A stretch of 64,000 bases of DNA from DATDAH01 sp963792205. GTDB taxonomy: Bacteria; Actinomycetota; Acidimicrobiia; Acidimicrobiales; DATDAH01. The stretch's first letter is position 1; each line of letters starts with the position of its first letter. The notes beneath the pieces are model-generated. The model worked only from the letters and a program-made list of their open reading frames with translations, searched no databases and was not told the DNA's origin. The position numbers were made by a program, and so were the translations under genes. Location of the stretch: positions 372,001 through 436,000 of the forward strand of contig CAWBVI010000002.1 in the NCBI GenBank assembly GCA_963792205.1. Reading direction: 5' to 3'. This document shows, piece after piece, positions 1 to 8,125 of this stretch.

Positions 1-1036
1 TGACCGGCGCGTCCGGGGAGGTGCCGACCAGGACGGTGGGCGCGATGTAGCGGCGGTCGGCGTCCACCTCGCCCCCGACGGCGACCTCACCGCTGCCGTC
101 GAGCAGCGCGGCCAGCCGGTCGAGGTGGCCGCGGTTGACGATGCGGGCGTAGTCGGCGCTGGCCTTCGGGTCCTCGCCGTAGAAGTCCTGGACCGCCTGG
201 CGGATGTGGTCGACCAGCTCGTCGTGCACGGCCTCGTCCACCAGGACGTGGTCCGGCGCGATGCAGGTCTGGCCCGCGTTCAGGAACTTGCCCCAGGCGA
301 TCCGCCGGCCGGCGACCTCCAGGTTGGCCGACCGGTGCACGACGGCCGGCGACTTGCCGCCGAGCTCCAGGGTCACCGGGGTGAGGTGCTTGGCCGCGGC
401 TTCCATCACGATGCGGCCGACCCGGGTGGAGCCGGTGAAGAAGATGTGGTCCCAGCGCTCGGCCAGGAGCTCGGTGGCCACCTCGGGCCCGCCCTCGACG
501 ACCTGCACGGCGTCGGCGTCGAGGTGGCGCCGGATCAGGTCGGCCAGCGCCGCGGAGGTGGCGGGCGCCAGTTCGGACGGCTTGACCACCACCGCGTTGC
601 CGGCCGCGAGCGCCGCGGCGAGCGGCTCGATCAGGAGCTGCACGGGATAGTTCCACGGGGCGATCACGAGCACGGTGCCGAGCGGCTCCGGGTGCACCCG
701 ACCCCGGCCCGGGAGGGCGACGAGGGGGAGCGAGGCCCGGCGGGGCTTGGCCCACTGGGCCACCTTCTTGCGCACGAGCTCGACCTCGGCCGCGGTCACG
801 CCGAGGTCGGTCGTCCAGCCCTCGATCCGGGGCTTGCCCATGTCGGCGACCAGGGCGTCGACCAGCCGGTCCTCACCCTCGTCGAGCAGGCGCAGCAGGC
901 CGTCGAGCTGGCGCTCCCGCCACGCGATGGGGCGGGTGACGCCGCGCTCGAACGCGGCCCGGGCCCGGGCGGCCGCGTCGGCGACGGTGGAGGGGGCGGG
1001 CGCGGTGCCGGTGGCGGGGATCTCGGTGGTGGCCAT
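1..1036 (-). CDS. Aldehyde dehydrogenase, class 3-like (3' end beyond window)
   Basis: NAD(P)-dependent aldehyde dehydrogenase that oxidises aldehydes to acids in the cytoplasm. The visible 345 residues hold the family hallmarks in order: the PWNYP nucleotide-fold motif, the FTGSTRVG loop, the LELGGKSP segment with the general-base Glu, and NAGQTC with the catalytic Cys. Length and motif spacing fit the short class 3/YwdH-type enzymes, which lack the N-terminal extension of class 1/2. The ATG at 1036 starts MATTEIPATG; a TAGAAA box lies six bases upstream, so a leaderless start is possible. The stop codon lies beyond the left edge. Substrate cannot be told from sequence. Confidence 0.92.
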   Translation of the reverse strand, partial: MATTEIPATGTAPAPSTVADAAARARAAFERGVTRPIAWRERQLDGLLRLLDEGEDRLVDALVADMGKPRIEGWTTDLGVTAAEVELVRKKVAQWAKPRRASLPLVALPGRGRVHPEPLGTVLVIAPWNYPVQLLIEPLAAALAAGNAVVVKPSELAPATSAALADLIRRHLDADAVQVVEGGPEVATELLAERWDHIFFTGSTRVGRIVMEAAAKHLTPVTLELGGKSPAVVHRSANLEVAGRRIAWGKFLNAGQTCIAPDHVLVDEAVHDELVDHIRQAVQDFYGEDPKASADYARIVNRGHLDRLAALLDGSGEVAVGGEVDADRRYIAPTVLVGTSPDAPV

Positions 1037-1058
1037 GCCCGCTTTCTACCCGTGAGAT

Positions 1059-1109
1059 CGAAATTGCGCCGATCCGTCACGTCCGGCGTGACAAATCGGC
1101 GCAATTTCG
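1059..1109. repeat. 51-bp palindromic repeat, family 1, copy A
   Basis: Nested inverted repeat. Outer arms CGAAATTGCGCCGAT and ATCGGCGCAATTTCG pair almost perfectly, and inner arms GTCACG/CGTGAC pair around a short loop. A second copy of exactly 51 bp lies at 60536-60586 (44 of 51 bases equal by eye). It fills the gap between the stop of the PhoD gene and the start of the aldehyde dehydrogenase gene. Low GC arms and a T-run suggest it could form a terminator-like hairpin, but its presence in two copies makes it a dispersed element. Confidence 0.85.
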
Positions 1110-1125
1110 GAACGTGGCGTGGGGA

Positions 1126-2703
1126 TCAGGCTTCGACGACCGGGCGGCCGTGCTCGACGACCCAGGTGCTGGCGGTGCGCACGGGGCTGGCGGGGTCGGT
1201 GTGGTCGTCGACGTGGCGGATCTCCGCCGTCCACGCATCGCCGGTGATCTCGTGCCGCAGCCAGCCCCGGTGCGGCGCGTCGACGTAGCGGATGTGGGGG
1301 CTGTTGACCCGGACGGGCTCGGCGATGGCCTCCAGCTCCTCGCCCGACGAGGTGACCCCCGGGGCCACGAGCTCGGTGCCGACCCGCGCCGAGGACGGAT
1401 CGTCGAAGTCGGCCTGGAGGTCGGCGACCCACGTCGAGTGGACGTCGCCGGTCAGCACGACCACCTCACCCGCCGACTCGGCGAGCGCGTCGGTCATCCG
1501 GGTCCTGGCTTCGGGATAGCCGTCCCACTGGTCGAGGTTGAAGATGGCGTCGTCGCCGGGGCCGAAGCGCCACTGGTGCAGCACGATCTGGTTGGCGACC
1601 ACGTCCCAGGTGCGCTCGCCGTCGGCCAGGGCCTCAGCCAACCACGCCTCCTGTGCCTCGCCCAGGACGCTGGTCGCCGGGTCGAAGGACGTGTCGCAGC
1701 GGCGGCCGATGGACGACACCGCTTCCGGGCAGTCGAGCGGCGTGCGGTACTGGCGGGTGTCCACCAGGTGGAGGCGGGCGAGGGCGCCGACGTCGACGGT
1801 GCGGTAGATCTGCAGGTCGGGGCCGGTGGGCGGGGCGAAGCGCACCGGCATGTGCTCCCACCACGCCCGGTACGCGGCCGCCCGGCGGCGCAGGAGCTGG
1901 GCCGGGTTGCGGGACTCGCTGTCGGGGTCGGGTGTCTCGCCCACGTAGTTGTTGGAGGCCTCGTGGTCGTCCCAGACCACGACCCACGGGGCCGCTTCGT
2001 GGGCGGCCCGCAGGTGCTCGTCGCTGCGGTGCAGGGCGTACAGGTAGCGGTAGTCGTCCAGGGTGATGGCGGTGATCTGGCCCAACCGCACCGCCCCCTC
2101 GGCCGGGGTGGCCGCGCCCCGCTCGTAGATGTAGTCGCCGCAGCACACGACGAGGTCGCAGTCGGCGCCGGCGAGGTCCCGGTAGGCGGCGTAGTGCCCC
2201 TCGCCCCACCGGGCACACGAGACGTGACCGAGGACGAAGGCGTCGGGGGCCTCCCCCGGGGCGGGCATGGTCACGGCCCGGCCGACCGGGCTCTCGTCGG
2301 CGCCGACGAGGAAGCGGTACACGTACTCCCGGCCCGGCTCGAGCCCGGTGGCGTCGACATGGACGGTGTGGGCCGAGTCCGGTGAGGCGACGGCGATGCC
2401 CTCGGCCGCCACCTCGGCGAAGCGGTCGTCGGTGGCGACCTCCCACCGGACGGGCACGTCCTGGGTCGGCATGCCGCCGCCCGTCACGAGTGCGTCCGGG
2501 GCGAGGCGGGTCCAGAGCACGACCGCCTCGTCGGTGGGGTCGCCCGAGGCCACCCCGAGGGTGAACGGGTAGCCCGCCAGGCGCGGCGTCGGCAGCGTCG
2601 TGGTGGTCGGGCCCGCGGTCGAGCCACCGCCGGAGCAGGCCGCCAGCGCCCCGGTGGCGATGGCGCCGCCGATGAACCCCCGGCGCGACAGCCTGCCCCC
2701 CAC
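1126..2703 (-). CDS. phoD: PhoD-family alkaline phosphatase, Tat lipoprotein
   Basis: Extracytoplasmic phosphomonoesterase/phosphodiesterase of the PhoD family (525 aa) that releases phosphate from organic esters. The N-terminus has the twin-arginine signature SRRGF at residues 6-10, a hydrophobic stretch and a lipobox LAAC (Cys23), so it should be exported folded by Tat and anchored as a lipoprotein. A Ser/Thr/Pro linker follows, then the PhoD N-terminal beta domain (SGDPT, VVLWTRL) and the metallophosphatase core: CCGDYIYERG, WDDHEASNN and LTGDVHSTW, whose Asp and His residues bind the Ca/Fe centre. The GTG start has TAGCTT seven bases upstream, so the mRNA is probably leaderless. No Pho box was identified. 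Confidence 0.93.
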   Translation of the reverse strand: MGGRLSRRGFIGGAIATGALAACSGGGSTAGPTTTTLPTPRLAGYPFTLGVASGDPTDEAVVLWTRLAPDALVTGGGMPTQDVPVRWEVATDDRFAEVAAEGIAVASPDSAHTVHVDATGLEPGREYVYRFLVGADESPVGRAVTMPAPGEAPDAFVLGHVSCARWGEGHYAAYRDLAGADCDLVVCCGDYIYERGAATPAEGAVRLGQITAITLDDYRYLYALHRSDEHLRAAHEAAPWVVVWDDHEASNNYVGETPDPDSESRNPAQLLRRRAAAYRAWWEHMPVRFAPPTGPDLQIYRTVDVGALARLHLVDTRQYRTPLDCPEAVSSIGRRCDTSFDPATSVLGEAQEAWLAEALADGERTWDVVANQIVLHQWRFGPGDDAIFNLDQWDGYPEARTRMTDALAESAGEVVVLTGDVHSTWVADLQADFDDPSSARVGTELVAPGVTSSGEELEAIAEPVRVNSPHIRYVDAPHRGWLRHEITGDAWTAEIRHVDDHTDPASPVRTASTWVVEHGRPVVEA

Positions 2704-2713
2704 GGGCGCGAAG

Positions 2714-2968
2714 CTACTGGAGGACCTGAAGGGCCCGGACGAGCTCCGCCCGAGCTCGTGTGAGCCGGGCCGCGATCGCCAGCTCGTCGGCCACGGCCCG
2801 CAGGCGGAGACGTTGGTCCGCCAGCTCGACGCCGAAGCGGGCGGCCCGTCCCCCCTGCCAGACGTCGGGCCGATCGGCGGCCAGGACCCCGTCGAGCGCG
2901 TCCCGCACGGCCGACGCCACCACGTCCAGACGGACCGCCGCAGCCTCCAGGAGGTCGGCGTCGGTCAT
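2714..2968 (-). CDS. Small helical protein with a WQG motif (WXG100-like?)
   Basis: 84-residue protein, predicted almost wholly helical, with WQGG at residues 37-40 between two amphipathic helices rich in Ala, Arg and Leu. This is the layout of WXG100/ESAT-6-like proteins, but the C-terminal YxxxD/E export signal is absent and no type VII secretion gene is nearby, so the family link is only a suggestion. The ATG at 2968 is preceded by TATATT with a six-base spacer, an almost ideal -10 box for a leaderless transcript. Its TAG stop forms part of the TAGCTT box of the PhoD gene that follows. Confidence 0.6.
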   Translation of the reverse strand: MTDADLLEAAAVRLDVVASAVRDALDGVLAADRPDVWQGGRAARFGVELADQRLRLRAVADELAIAARLTRARAELVRALQVLQ

Positions 2969-3047
2969 GTGTGGAATATACCGAAAATCATCAAGGGCGG
3001 GAAATGGGGCCGGAGCCCGGGAGGGGCCGCCCGGTAGCGTGGCCGGG

Positions 3048-4358
3048 ATGAGCGAGCGACGGGTCCGGCTGGGCGTGCTCGGGTGCGGGAACGTCGGGGC
3101 CGCCCTCATCGGCCTGATCGAGGCCCAGGGCGACACCATCGAGGCCCGTACCGGCCTCCGGCTCGAGGTGGCCCGGGTGGCCGTCCGCAACCTCTCCCGT
3201 GAGCGACCGGTCTCGCTGGCCGAAGGCGTCCTGGTGAACGACGCGTCGGCGGTGGTCAACGACCCGACGATCGATCTCGTGGTCGAGGTGATCGGCGGCA
3301 TCGAGCCGGCCCGCGAGCTGATCGTCCAGGCGGTGAAGGCGGGCAAGCCGGTGGTGACCGCGAACAAGGAGCTGCTGGCCAACCACGGGGCCGAGCTGTT
3401 CGAGACCGCGGAGGGGGCCAGCGTCGACCTGCTGTTCGAGGCCGCCGTCGCCGGTGGCATCCCCCTCATCCGTCCGTTGCGGGAGTCGCTCGCGGGCGAG
3501 CAGGTCACCCGGGTGCTCGGCATCGTCAACGGGACGACCAACTACATCCTCACCCGCATGAGCGAGGACGGGGCCACCTACGGCGAGGCCCTGGCCGAGG
3601 CCCAGAGCCTTGGCTACGCCGAGCGGGACCCGACGGCCGACGTCGAGGGCTACGACGCCGCGGCCAAGGCGGCGATCATCGCCACCATCGCCTTCGGCGT
3701 GCGGGTGGTGGCCGGCGACGTGTCCCACGAGGGCATCGCCGACATCACGCCGGCCGACATCCTCTTCGCCCGCCGGCTGGGGTACGAGGTGAAGCTCCTG
3801 GCCATCGCCGAATCCGGTGTGGGCGACGGCGGCGTGACCGAGGTCGCCGTCCGGGTCCATCCGGCGATGGTCCCCACCCACCACCCGCTGGCGTCGGTCC
3901 GCGACAGCTTCAACGCCATCTTCATCGAGGGCAACGCCGTGGGCGAGCTGATGTTCTACGGCCGCGGCGCCGGTGGGGGTCCGACGGCCAGCGCCGTGCT
4001 GGGCGACGTGATCGATGCCGCGGTCAACCTCCGGCGGGGGTCCCACGCCACGGTGGGGGCCCTGAGCCGGGCCCGCATCCGCCCGATCGACGACCTGACC
4101 TCGGCCTTCTACCTGAACCTCGAGGTCTTCGACCGGCCCGGCGTGCTGGCGCAGGTGGCGGGGGTCTTCGGTGACCACGGTGTCTCGATCCGCTCGATGG
4201 AGCAGGAGGGCCTGGGCGACGAGGCCCGGCTGATCTTCATCACCCACGAAGCCGTGGAGCGCGACGTCCAGGCCACGCTGCACGACCTGCGCGAGCTCGA
4301 CGTGGTCGACCGGGTGGGCACCGTCCTGCGGGTCATCGGCGACACCGAACACGCCTGA
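3048..4358 (+). CDS. hom: Homoserine dehydrogenase
   Basis: Reduces aspartate semialdehyde to homoserine with NAD(P)H, the branch point to threonine and methionine. The 436-residue protein has an N-terminal Rossmann domain (LGVLGCGNVGAAL), then the catalytic region with NKELLA, GGIPLI and VNGTTNYIL, then GYAERDPTADVEGYDAAAK, which holds the substrate-binding Asp and catalytic Lys. A C-terminal ACT domain starts near residue 355 (FDRPGVLAQVAGVFGDHGVS) and is expected to mediate threonine feedback inhibition. The ATG at 3048 is preceded by TAGCGT and a seven-base spacer, fitting a leaderless mRNA. It heads a cluster with thrC (7-bp gap) and the ApgM-type gene. Confidence 0.97.
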   Translation: MSERRVRLGVLGCGNVGAALIGLIEAQGDTIEARTGLRLEVARVAVRNLSRERPVSLAEGVLVNDASAVVNDPTIDLVVEVIGGIEPARELIVQAVKAGKPVVTANKELLANHGAELFETAEGASVDLLFEAAVAGGIPLIRPLRESLAGEQVTRVLGIVNGTTNYILTRMSEDGATYGEALAEAQSLGYAERDPTADVEGYDAAAKAAIIATIAFGVRVVAGDVSHEGIADITPADILFARRLGYEVKLLAIAESGVGDGGVTEVAVRVHPAMVPTHHPLASVRDSFNAIFIEGNAVGELMFYGRGAGGGPTASAVLGDVIDAAVNLRRGSHATVGALSRARIRPIDDLTSAFYLNLEVFDRPGVLAQVAGVFGDHGVSIRSMEQEGLGDEARLIFITHEAVERDVQATLHDLRELDVVDRVGTVLRVIGDTEHA

Positions 4359-4365
4359 CCGGCTC

Positions 4366-5760
4366 GTGAAGTACGTCTCGACCCGCGGCCGGGCCCCCGT
4401 GCTCGGCTTCGGCGACGTCCTGCTGGCCGGCCTCGCCGCCGACGGGGGCCTCTACGTGCCCGAGACCTGGCCCCGCCTGCCGGTGGACGACCTGAGCACG
4501 TGGGCCGACCGCCCGTACCAGGACATCGCCGTGGACGTGATGGCCCCCTTCGTGGAGGGCGACCTCGAGCCCGACGAGCTGGCCGAGCTGGTCGACCGGG
4601 CCTACTCGACCTTCGACGACCCCGAGATCACCCCGCTGCGGCACCTCGGCGACGGCCTCTGGCTGCAGGAGCTCTTCCACGGCCCGACCCTGGCGTTCAA
4701 GGACGTCGCCCTGCAGCTCGTCGGCCACATGTTCGAGCGGGAGCTGGCCCACCGCCACGAGCACATCACGATCATCGGCGCCACCTCGGGTGACACCGGC
4801 TCGGCGGCCATCGAGGCCACCAAGGACCGCGAAGGCATCGAGATCGTCATGCTCCACCCCGCCGGCCGGGTCAGCGAGATCCAGCGCCTGCAGATGACGA
4901 CCGTGGCCTCGCCCAACGTCCACAACCTCGCCGTCGAGGGCACCTTCGACGACTGCCAGGACCTGGTCAAGGCGATGTTCGCCGACGAGGAGCTCCGGGC
5001 CGACCTGCACCTGTCGGCGGTGAACTCCATGAACTGGGCCCGGGTGATGGCCCAGGTCGTCTACTACGTGTACGCCGGCTCGCGGTTGCTCACGGGCTCG
5101 TCGCCGGCCCTCGCCTTCGCGGTGCCGAGCGGCAACTTCGGCAACAGCTTCAGCGGTTGGGTGGCCCGGCGCATGGGCGTGCCCATCGCCCAGCTGGTGT
5201 GTGCCAGCAACCGCAACGACATCCTCACCCGCTTCTTCACCACCGGGGTCCTCGAGCTGGGCGAGGTGGTGCCGACGATCAGCCCGAGCATGGACATCCA
5301 GGTCTCGTCCAACCTCGAGCGGCTGCTCTTCGAGCTCCACGGGCGCGACGCCGCGGTCACCACGGAGCTGCTGACCACCTTCCGGGCCGACGGGCGGGCT
5401 CGCCTCGACGAGACCCGGCTGGCCGAGGTCGACGAGGTCTTCGACGCCGGGTCGGTCGACGACGACGTCACCCGGGCGACCATCGCGGCCTGGCAGGAAC
5501 GGGCCGGCGTGGTGGTCGACCCGCACACCGCCGTCGGCCTCGCGGTCGGGGAGGGACTTCGGCGCGCGCCCGAGCTGCCGATGGTCGTCCTGGCCACCGC
5601 CCACCCGGCCAAGTTCGCCGAGGCGGTCGAGGCGGCTACCGGTGATCCCGTGGTGCTCCCGCCCCGCCTCGCCGACCTCGTGGGCCGCGAGGAGCACGTC
5701 GAGACCGTCCCCTACGACCTCGACGCGGTCCGGGCCAAGGTCCGGGCGCTGGCCTCCTGA
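4366..5760 (+). CDS. thrC: Threonine synthase
   Basis: PLP enzyme that converts O-phosphohomoserine to threonine. The 464-residue length and motifs (MKYVSTRG at the N-terminus, LFHGPTLAFKDVALQ with the PLP-binding Lys, GATSGDTGSAAIE for phosphate binding, FAVPSGNFGN) match the class I-type threonine synthase of proteobacteria and some actinobacteria. It starts with GTG only seven bases after hom and is surely co-transcribed with it. Its substrate requires a homoserine kinase; no GHMP-type thrB is seen beside it, which makes the next gene the candidate. Confidence 0.96.
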   Translation: MKYVSTRGRAPVLGFGDVLLAGLAADGGLYVPETWPRLPVDDLSTWADRPYQDIAVDVMAPFVEGDLEPDELAELVDRAYSTFDDPEITPLRHLGDGLWLQELFHGPTLAFKDVALQLVGHMFERELAHRHEHITIIGATSGDTGSAAIEATKDREGIEIVMLHPAGRVSEIQRLQMTTVASPNVHNLAVEGTFDDCQDLVKAMFADEELRADLHLSAVNSMNWARVMAQVVYYVYAGSRLLTGSSPALAFAVPSGNFGNSFSGWVARRMGVPIAQLVCASNRNDILTRFFTTGVLELGEVVPTISPSMDIQVSSNLERLLFELHGRDAAVTTELLTTFRADGRARLDETRLAEVDEVFDAGSVDDDVTRATIAAWQERAGVVVDPHTAVGLAVGEGLRRAPELPMVVLATAHPAKFAEAVEAATGDPVVLPPRLADLVGREEHVETVPYDLDAVRAKVRALAS

Positions 5761-5814
5761 CCGTTCTGGCGCCCGATTGCGGCGCCATCACACCTCAATC
5801 GGGCGCCGGAACGG
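5761..5814. repeat. 54-bp palindrome, family 2, copy A
   Basis: Inverted repeat directly after the thrC stop codon. Arms CCGTTCTGGCGCCCGATTG and CAATCGGGCGCCGGAACGG pair in all but one position around a 16-base loop. Its length and its ends (CCGTTCTGG ... GAACGG) match the palindrome at 15009-15062, although the centres differ. It could end or attenuate transcription between thrC and the ApgM-type gene, but there is no T-run after the stem. Confidence 0.75.
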
Positions 5815-5827
5815 AGAGAATGGGCCG

Positions 5828-6973
5828 ATGAAGTACGTCGTCTGCGTTCCCGACGGGTGTGCCGACGAGCCGACCGACCGGCTCGACGGGCGCACACCGC
5901 TGGAGGCGGCTGACCTGTCGACCCTGCAGGGCCTGGCGGCCCGGGGGACGGTCGGGCGGGCGGCGGTCATCCCGCCGGGGATGCCGCCCGGGAGCGACGT
6001 GGGCAACCTCTCGATCCTCGGCTACGACCCGGCCGTGCACCACACCGGGCGGGCGCCGATCGAGGCCGCCGCCCTCGGGCTGCGCCTCGCCGCCGATCAG
6101 GTGGCCTTCCGCTGCAACCTCTCGACCGTCGGTGACGACGACACCATGGTCGACTTCGCCGGCGGCCACCCGTCGTCGGAGGCCGCGGCCGAGGTCATCG
6201 CCGCCCTCCAGGCCGAGTTGGGCGGCGGCGACATCGACTTCCACCCCGGCGTGCAGTACCGCCACATCGTCGTCGCTCCCGAGGCGTGGGCCGACGCCCG
6301 GTGCACCCCGCCGCACGACCTCAGCGACAAGCCGGTCGTCCTACCGACGGGTGCGGCGGCCCCCAAGCTCATCGAGGTCATGGAAGCGTCGCGGGCCGTG
6401 TTGGCCCGCTTCCCCGAGGTGGCCGCCAACCAGGTGTGGCTCTGGGGCCAGGGCCACCAGCCCCAGCTCCCTTCGTTCCGGGAGCGCCACGGCGTCGACG
6501 CCGGCATGGTCACGGCAGTCGACCTGGTCCGGGGCCTGGGGGTCCTGACCGACATGCAGGTGGTCGACATCCCCGGGGCCACGGGCTGGTACGACACCGA
6601 CTACGAGGGCAAGCGGGACGCCGCCCTCGCCGGGCTGGCGGACGGCCTCGACCTCTTCGTCATCCACGTGGAGGCCACCGACGAAGCGGGCCACGCCGGC
6701 GACGTCGACGAGAAGGTGAAGGCCCTCGAGAACTGGGACCGGCGCATCCTTCCTGGCCTGATCGAGGGCCTCGACGATCTGGGACCGTGGCGCCTGCTCC
6801 TGCTCCCGGATCACGCCACACCCGTCGACCTGAAGACCCACACCAGTGTCCCGGTGCCCTACCTGCTGGTCGACTCGGCCGCCGACGGCCCCGGCGGCAC
6901 GTACACCGAGGACGGCGTGGCCGCCACCGAGGTCGTCCCCGGACACGAGCTCATCGGTCAGCTGCTCGGCTGA
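5828..6973 (+). CDS. ApgM-family enzyme, probable homoserine kinase
   Basis: 381-residue member of the alkaline-phosphatase superfamily, in the archaeal-type cofactor-independent phosphoglycerate mutase family. Visible metal and phosphate residues include PDGCADEP at the N-terminus, the phospho-Ser segment GSDVGNLSILGYDP, EATDEAGHAGD and LLPDHATPVDLKTH. Annotators usually call such genes apgM. However, a subgroup (TIGR02535, 'proposed homoserine kinase') occurs next to hom and thrC in genomes without a GHMP thrB. Here the gene lies exactly where thrB lies in the related actinobacterial order, so homoserine kinase is the likelier role. The start ATG follows a purine-rich GGAGAGAA. Phosphoglycerate mutase activity cannot be excluded. 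Confidence 0.85.
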   Translation: MKYVVCVPDGCADEPTDRLDGRTPLEAADLSTLQGLAARGTVGRAAVIPPGMPPGSDVGNLSILGYDPAVHHTGRAPIEAAALGLRLAADQVAFRCNLSTVGDDDTMVDFAGGHPSSEAAAEVIAALQAELGGGDIDFHPGVQYRHIVVAPEAWADARCTPPHDLSDKPVVLPTGAAAPKLIEVMEASRAVLARFPEVAANQVWLWGQGHQPQLPSFRERHGVDAGMVTAVDLVRGLGVLTDMQVVDIPGATGWYDTDYEGKRDAALAGLADGLDLFVIHVEATDEAGHAGDVDEKVKALENWDRRILPGLIEGLDDLGPWRLLLLPDHATPVDLKTHTSVPVPYLLVDSAADGPGGTYTEDGVAATEVVPGHELIGQLLG

Positions 6974-7000
6974 GCACGACCACAACCAGCGGGAGGGGCG

Positions 7001-8125
7001 GTGTCTGACGAGCTGATCGTGTTCGTGATCATCGCGGTCCGGTTCGCGCTCCCGTTCCTGATCCCGCTCTTCCCCCTGCCGACGATCGTGTCGCTGCTGG
7101 TCCTGGACGCCGCCGACCAGTCGATCCTGCAGAAGAACACGGATCTCTCGCTCGACAACTACCAGGGCTACGACAAGGCCCTGGACATCTGGTACCTGGC
7201 CGTCGCCTACCTGTCCACCATCGCCACCTGGACCGACGAGCGGGCGCAGCGGCTGGCCGCGTTCCTCTGGTACTACCGCCTGGTCGGCGTGGTCGCCTTC
7301 GAGCTGACGGGCGAGCGGTGGCTGCTGATGGTCTTCCCCAACACCTTCGAGTACTTCTTCATCGCCTATGAGGCCATCCGCCTGAAGTGGGACCCGAGGC
7401 GGCTGTCACGACGCCAGCTCGTCGGGCTCGCCGCCTTCATCTGGATCGTGATCAAGCTCCCCCAGGAGTGGTGGATCCACGTGGCCCAGCTCGACTTCAC
7501 CGACTTCATGAAGGAAGACGTGTTCGGTGTCTCGGTCGACACCTCCTGGGGCGACGCCATCGGCGAGAACCTGTGGTTCGTCGGCCTGATCGCCGTCGTG
7601 TTCGTCGCCGGCGTGCTGGTCTGGCGCCGTCAGCGCGACAAGGTGCCCGCGCCCGACTGGCCGACCACGGTGCGGGTGGCCGCGCACCTCGAGCCCCTGG
7701 CGACCGAGGTGGCCGTCGGGCGGGATCCTGTCCTCTCGTGGCGGACCGGCGAGAAGGTCGCCCTCGTCGGTCTGGTCTGCGTGATCTTCGCCTCCGTCCT
7801 GCCCGACATCGATCGCGGCCCGCTGCAGACCGCGTTCGCCGTCGCCCTCGTGGTGGTGGCCAATGCGGCCGTCAGCCACTGGCTCGCCGGCCGTGGCGTC
7901 CGATGGCACACGGCGGTGAGGCAGACGCTCGCCATGGTCGCGATCAATGCCGGACTGCTGTGGGCCCTTGCCGTCGTCGGCCGTGCTTCCCGTGAGGACG
8001 TGAACGGAGCGTCCCTGCTGTTCTTCGCCCTGGTCATCAGCCTGCTCGTCACCCTCTACGACCGCTTCGCCGCCGTGCGTGAAGCGCGGTCCGACATGCC
8101 GGCCAGCGAGCCGGTCCCTAGCTGA
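7001..8125 (+). CDS. Multi-spanning membrane protein of unknown function
   Basis: 374-residue protein with about nine or ten hydrophobic segments (from residue 5 to about 355), short loops and a hydrophilic linker near residues 215-245. The second and third segments hold aromatic-rich stretches such as LWYYRL and FEYFFIAYEAIRL. No transporter signature or catalytic motif was recognised. A GTG start with the strong ribosome-binding site GGGAGGGG eight bases upstream lies 27 bases after the previous gene, so it may be co-transcribed with it. Its end overlaps the convergent ABC permease gene by eight bases. Confidence 0.8.
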   Translation: MSDELIVFVIIAVRFALPFLIPLFPLPTIVSLLVLDAADQSILQKNTDLSLDNYQGYDKALDIWYLAVAYLSTIATWTDERAQRLAAFLWYYRLVGVVAFELTGERWLLMVFPNTFEYFFIAYEAIRLKWDPRRLSRRQLVGLAAFIWIVIKLPQEWWIHVAQLDFTDFMKEDVFGVSVDTSWGDAIGENLWFVGLIAVVFVAGVLVWRRQRDKVPAPDWPTTVRVAAHLEPLATEVAVGRDPVLSWRTGEKVALVGLVCVIFASVLPDIDRGPLQTAFAVALVVVANAAVSHWLAGRGVRWHTAVRQTLAMVAINAGLLWALAVVGRASREDVNGASLLFFALVISLLVTLYDRFAAVREARSDMPASEPVPS

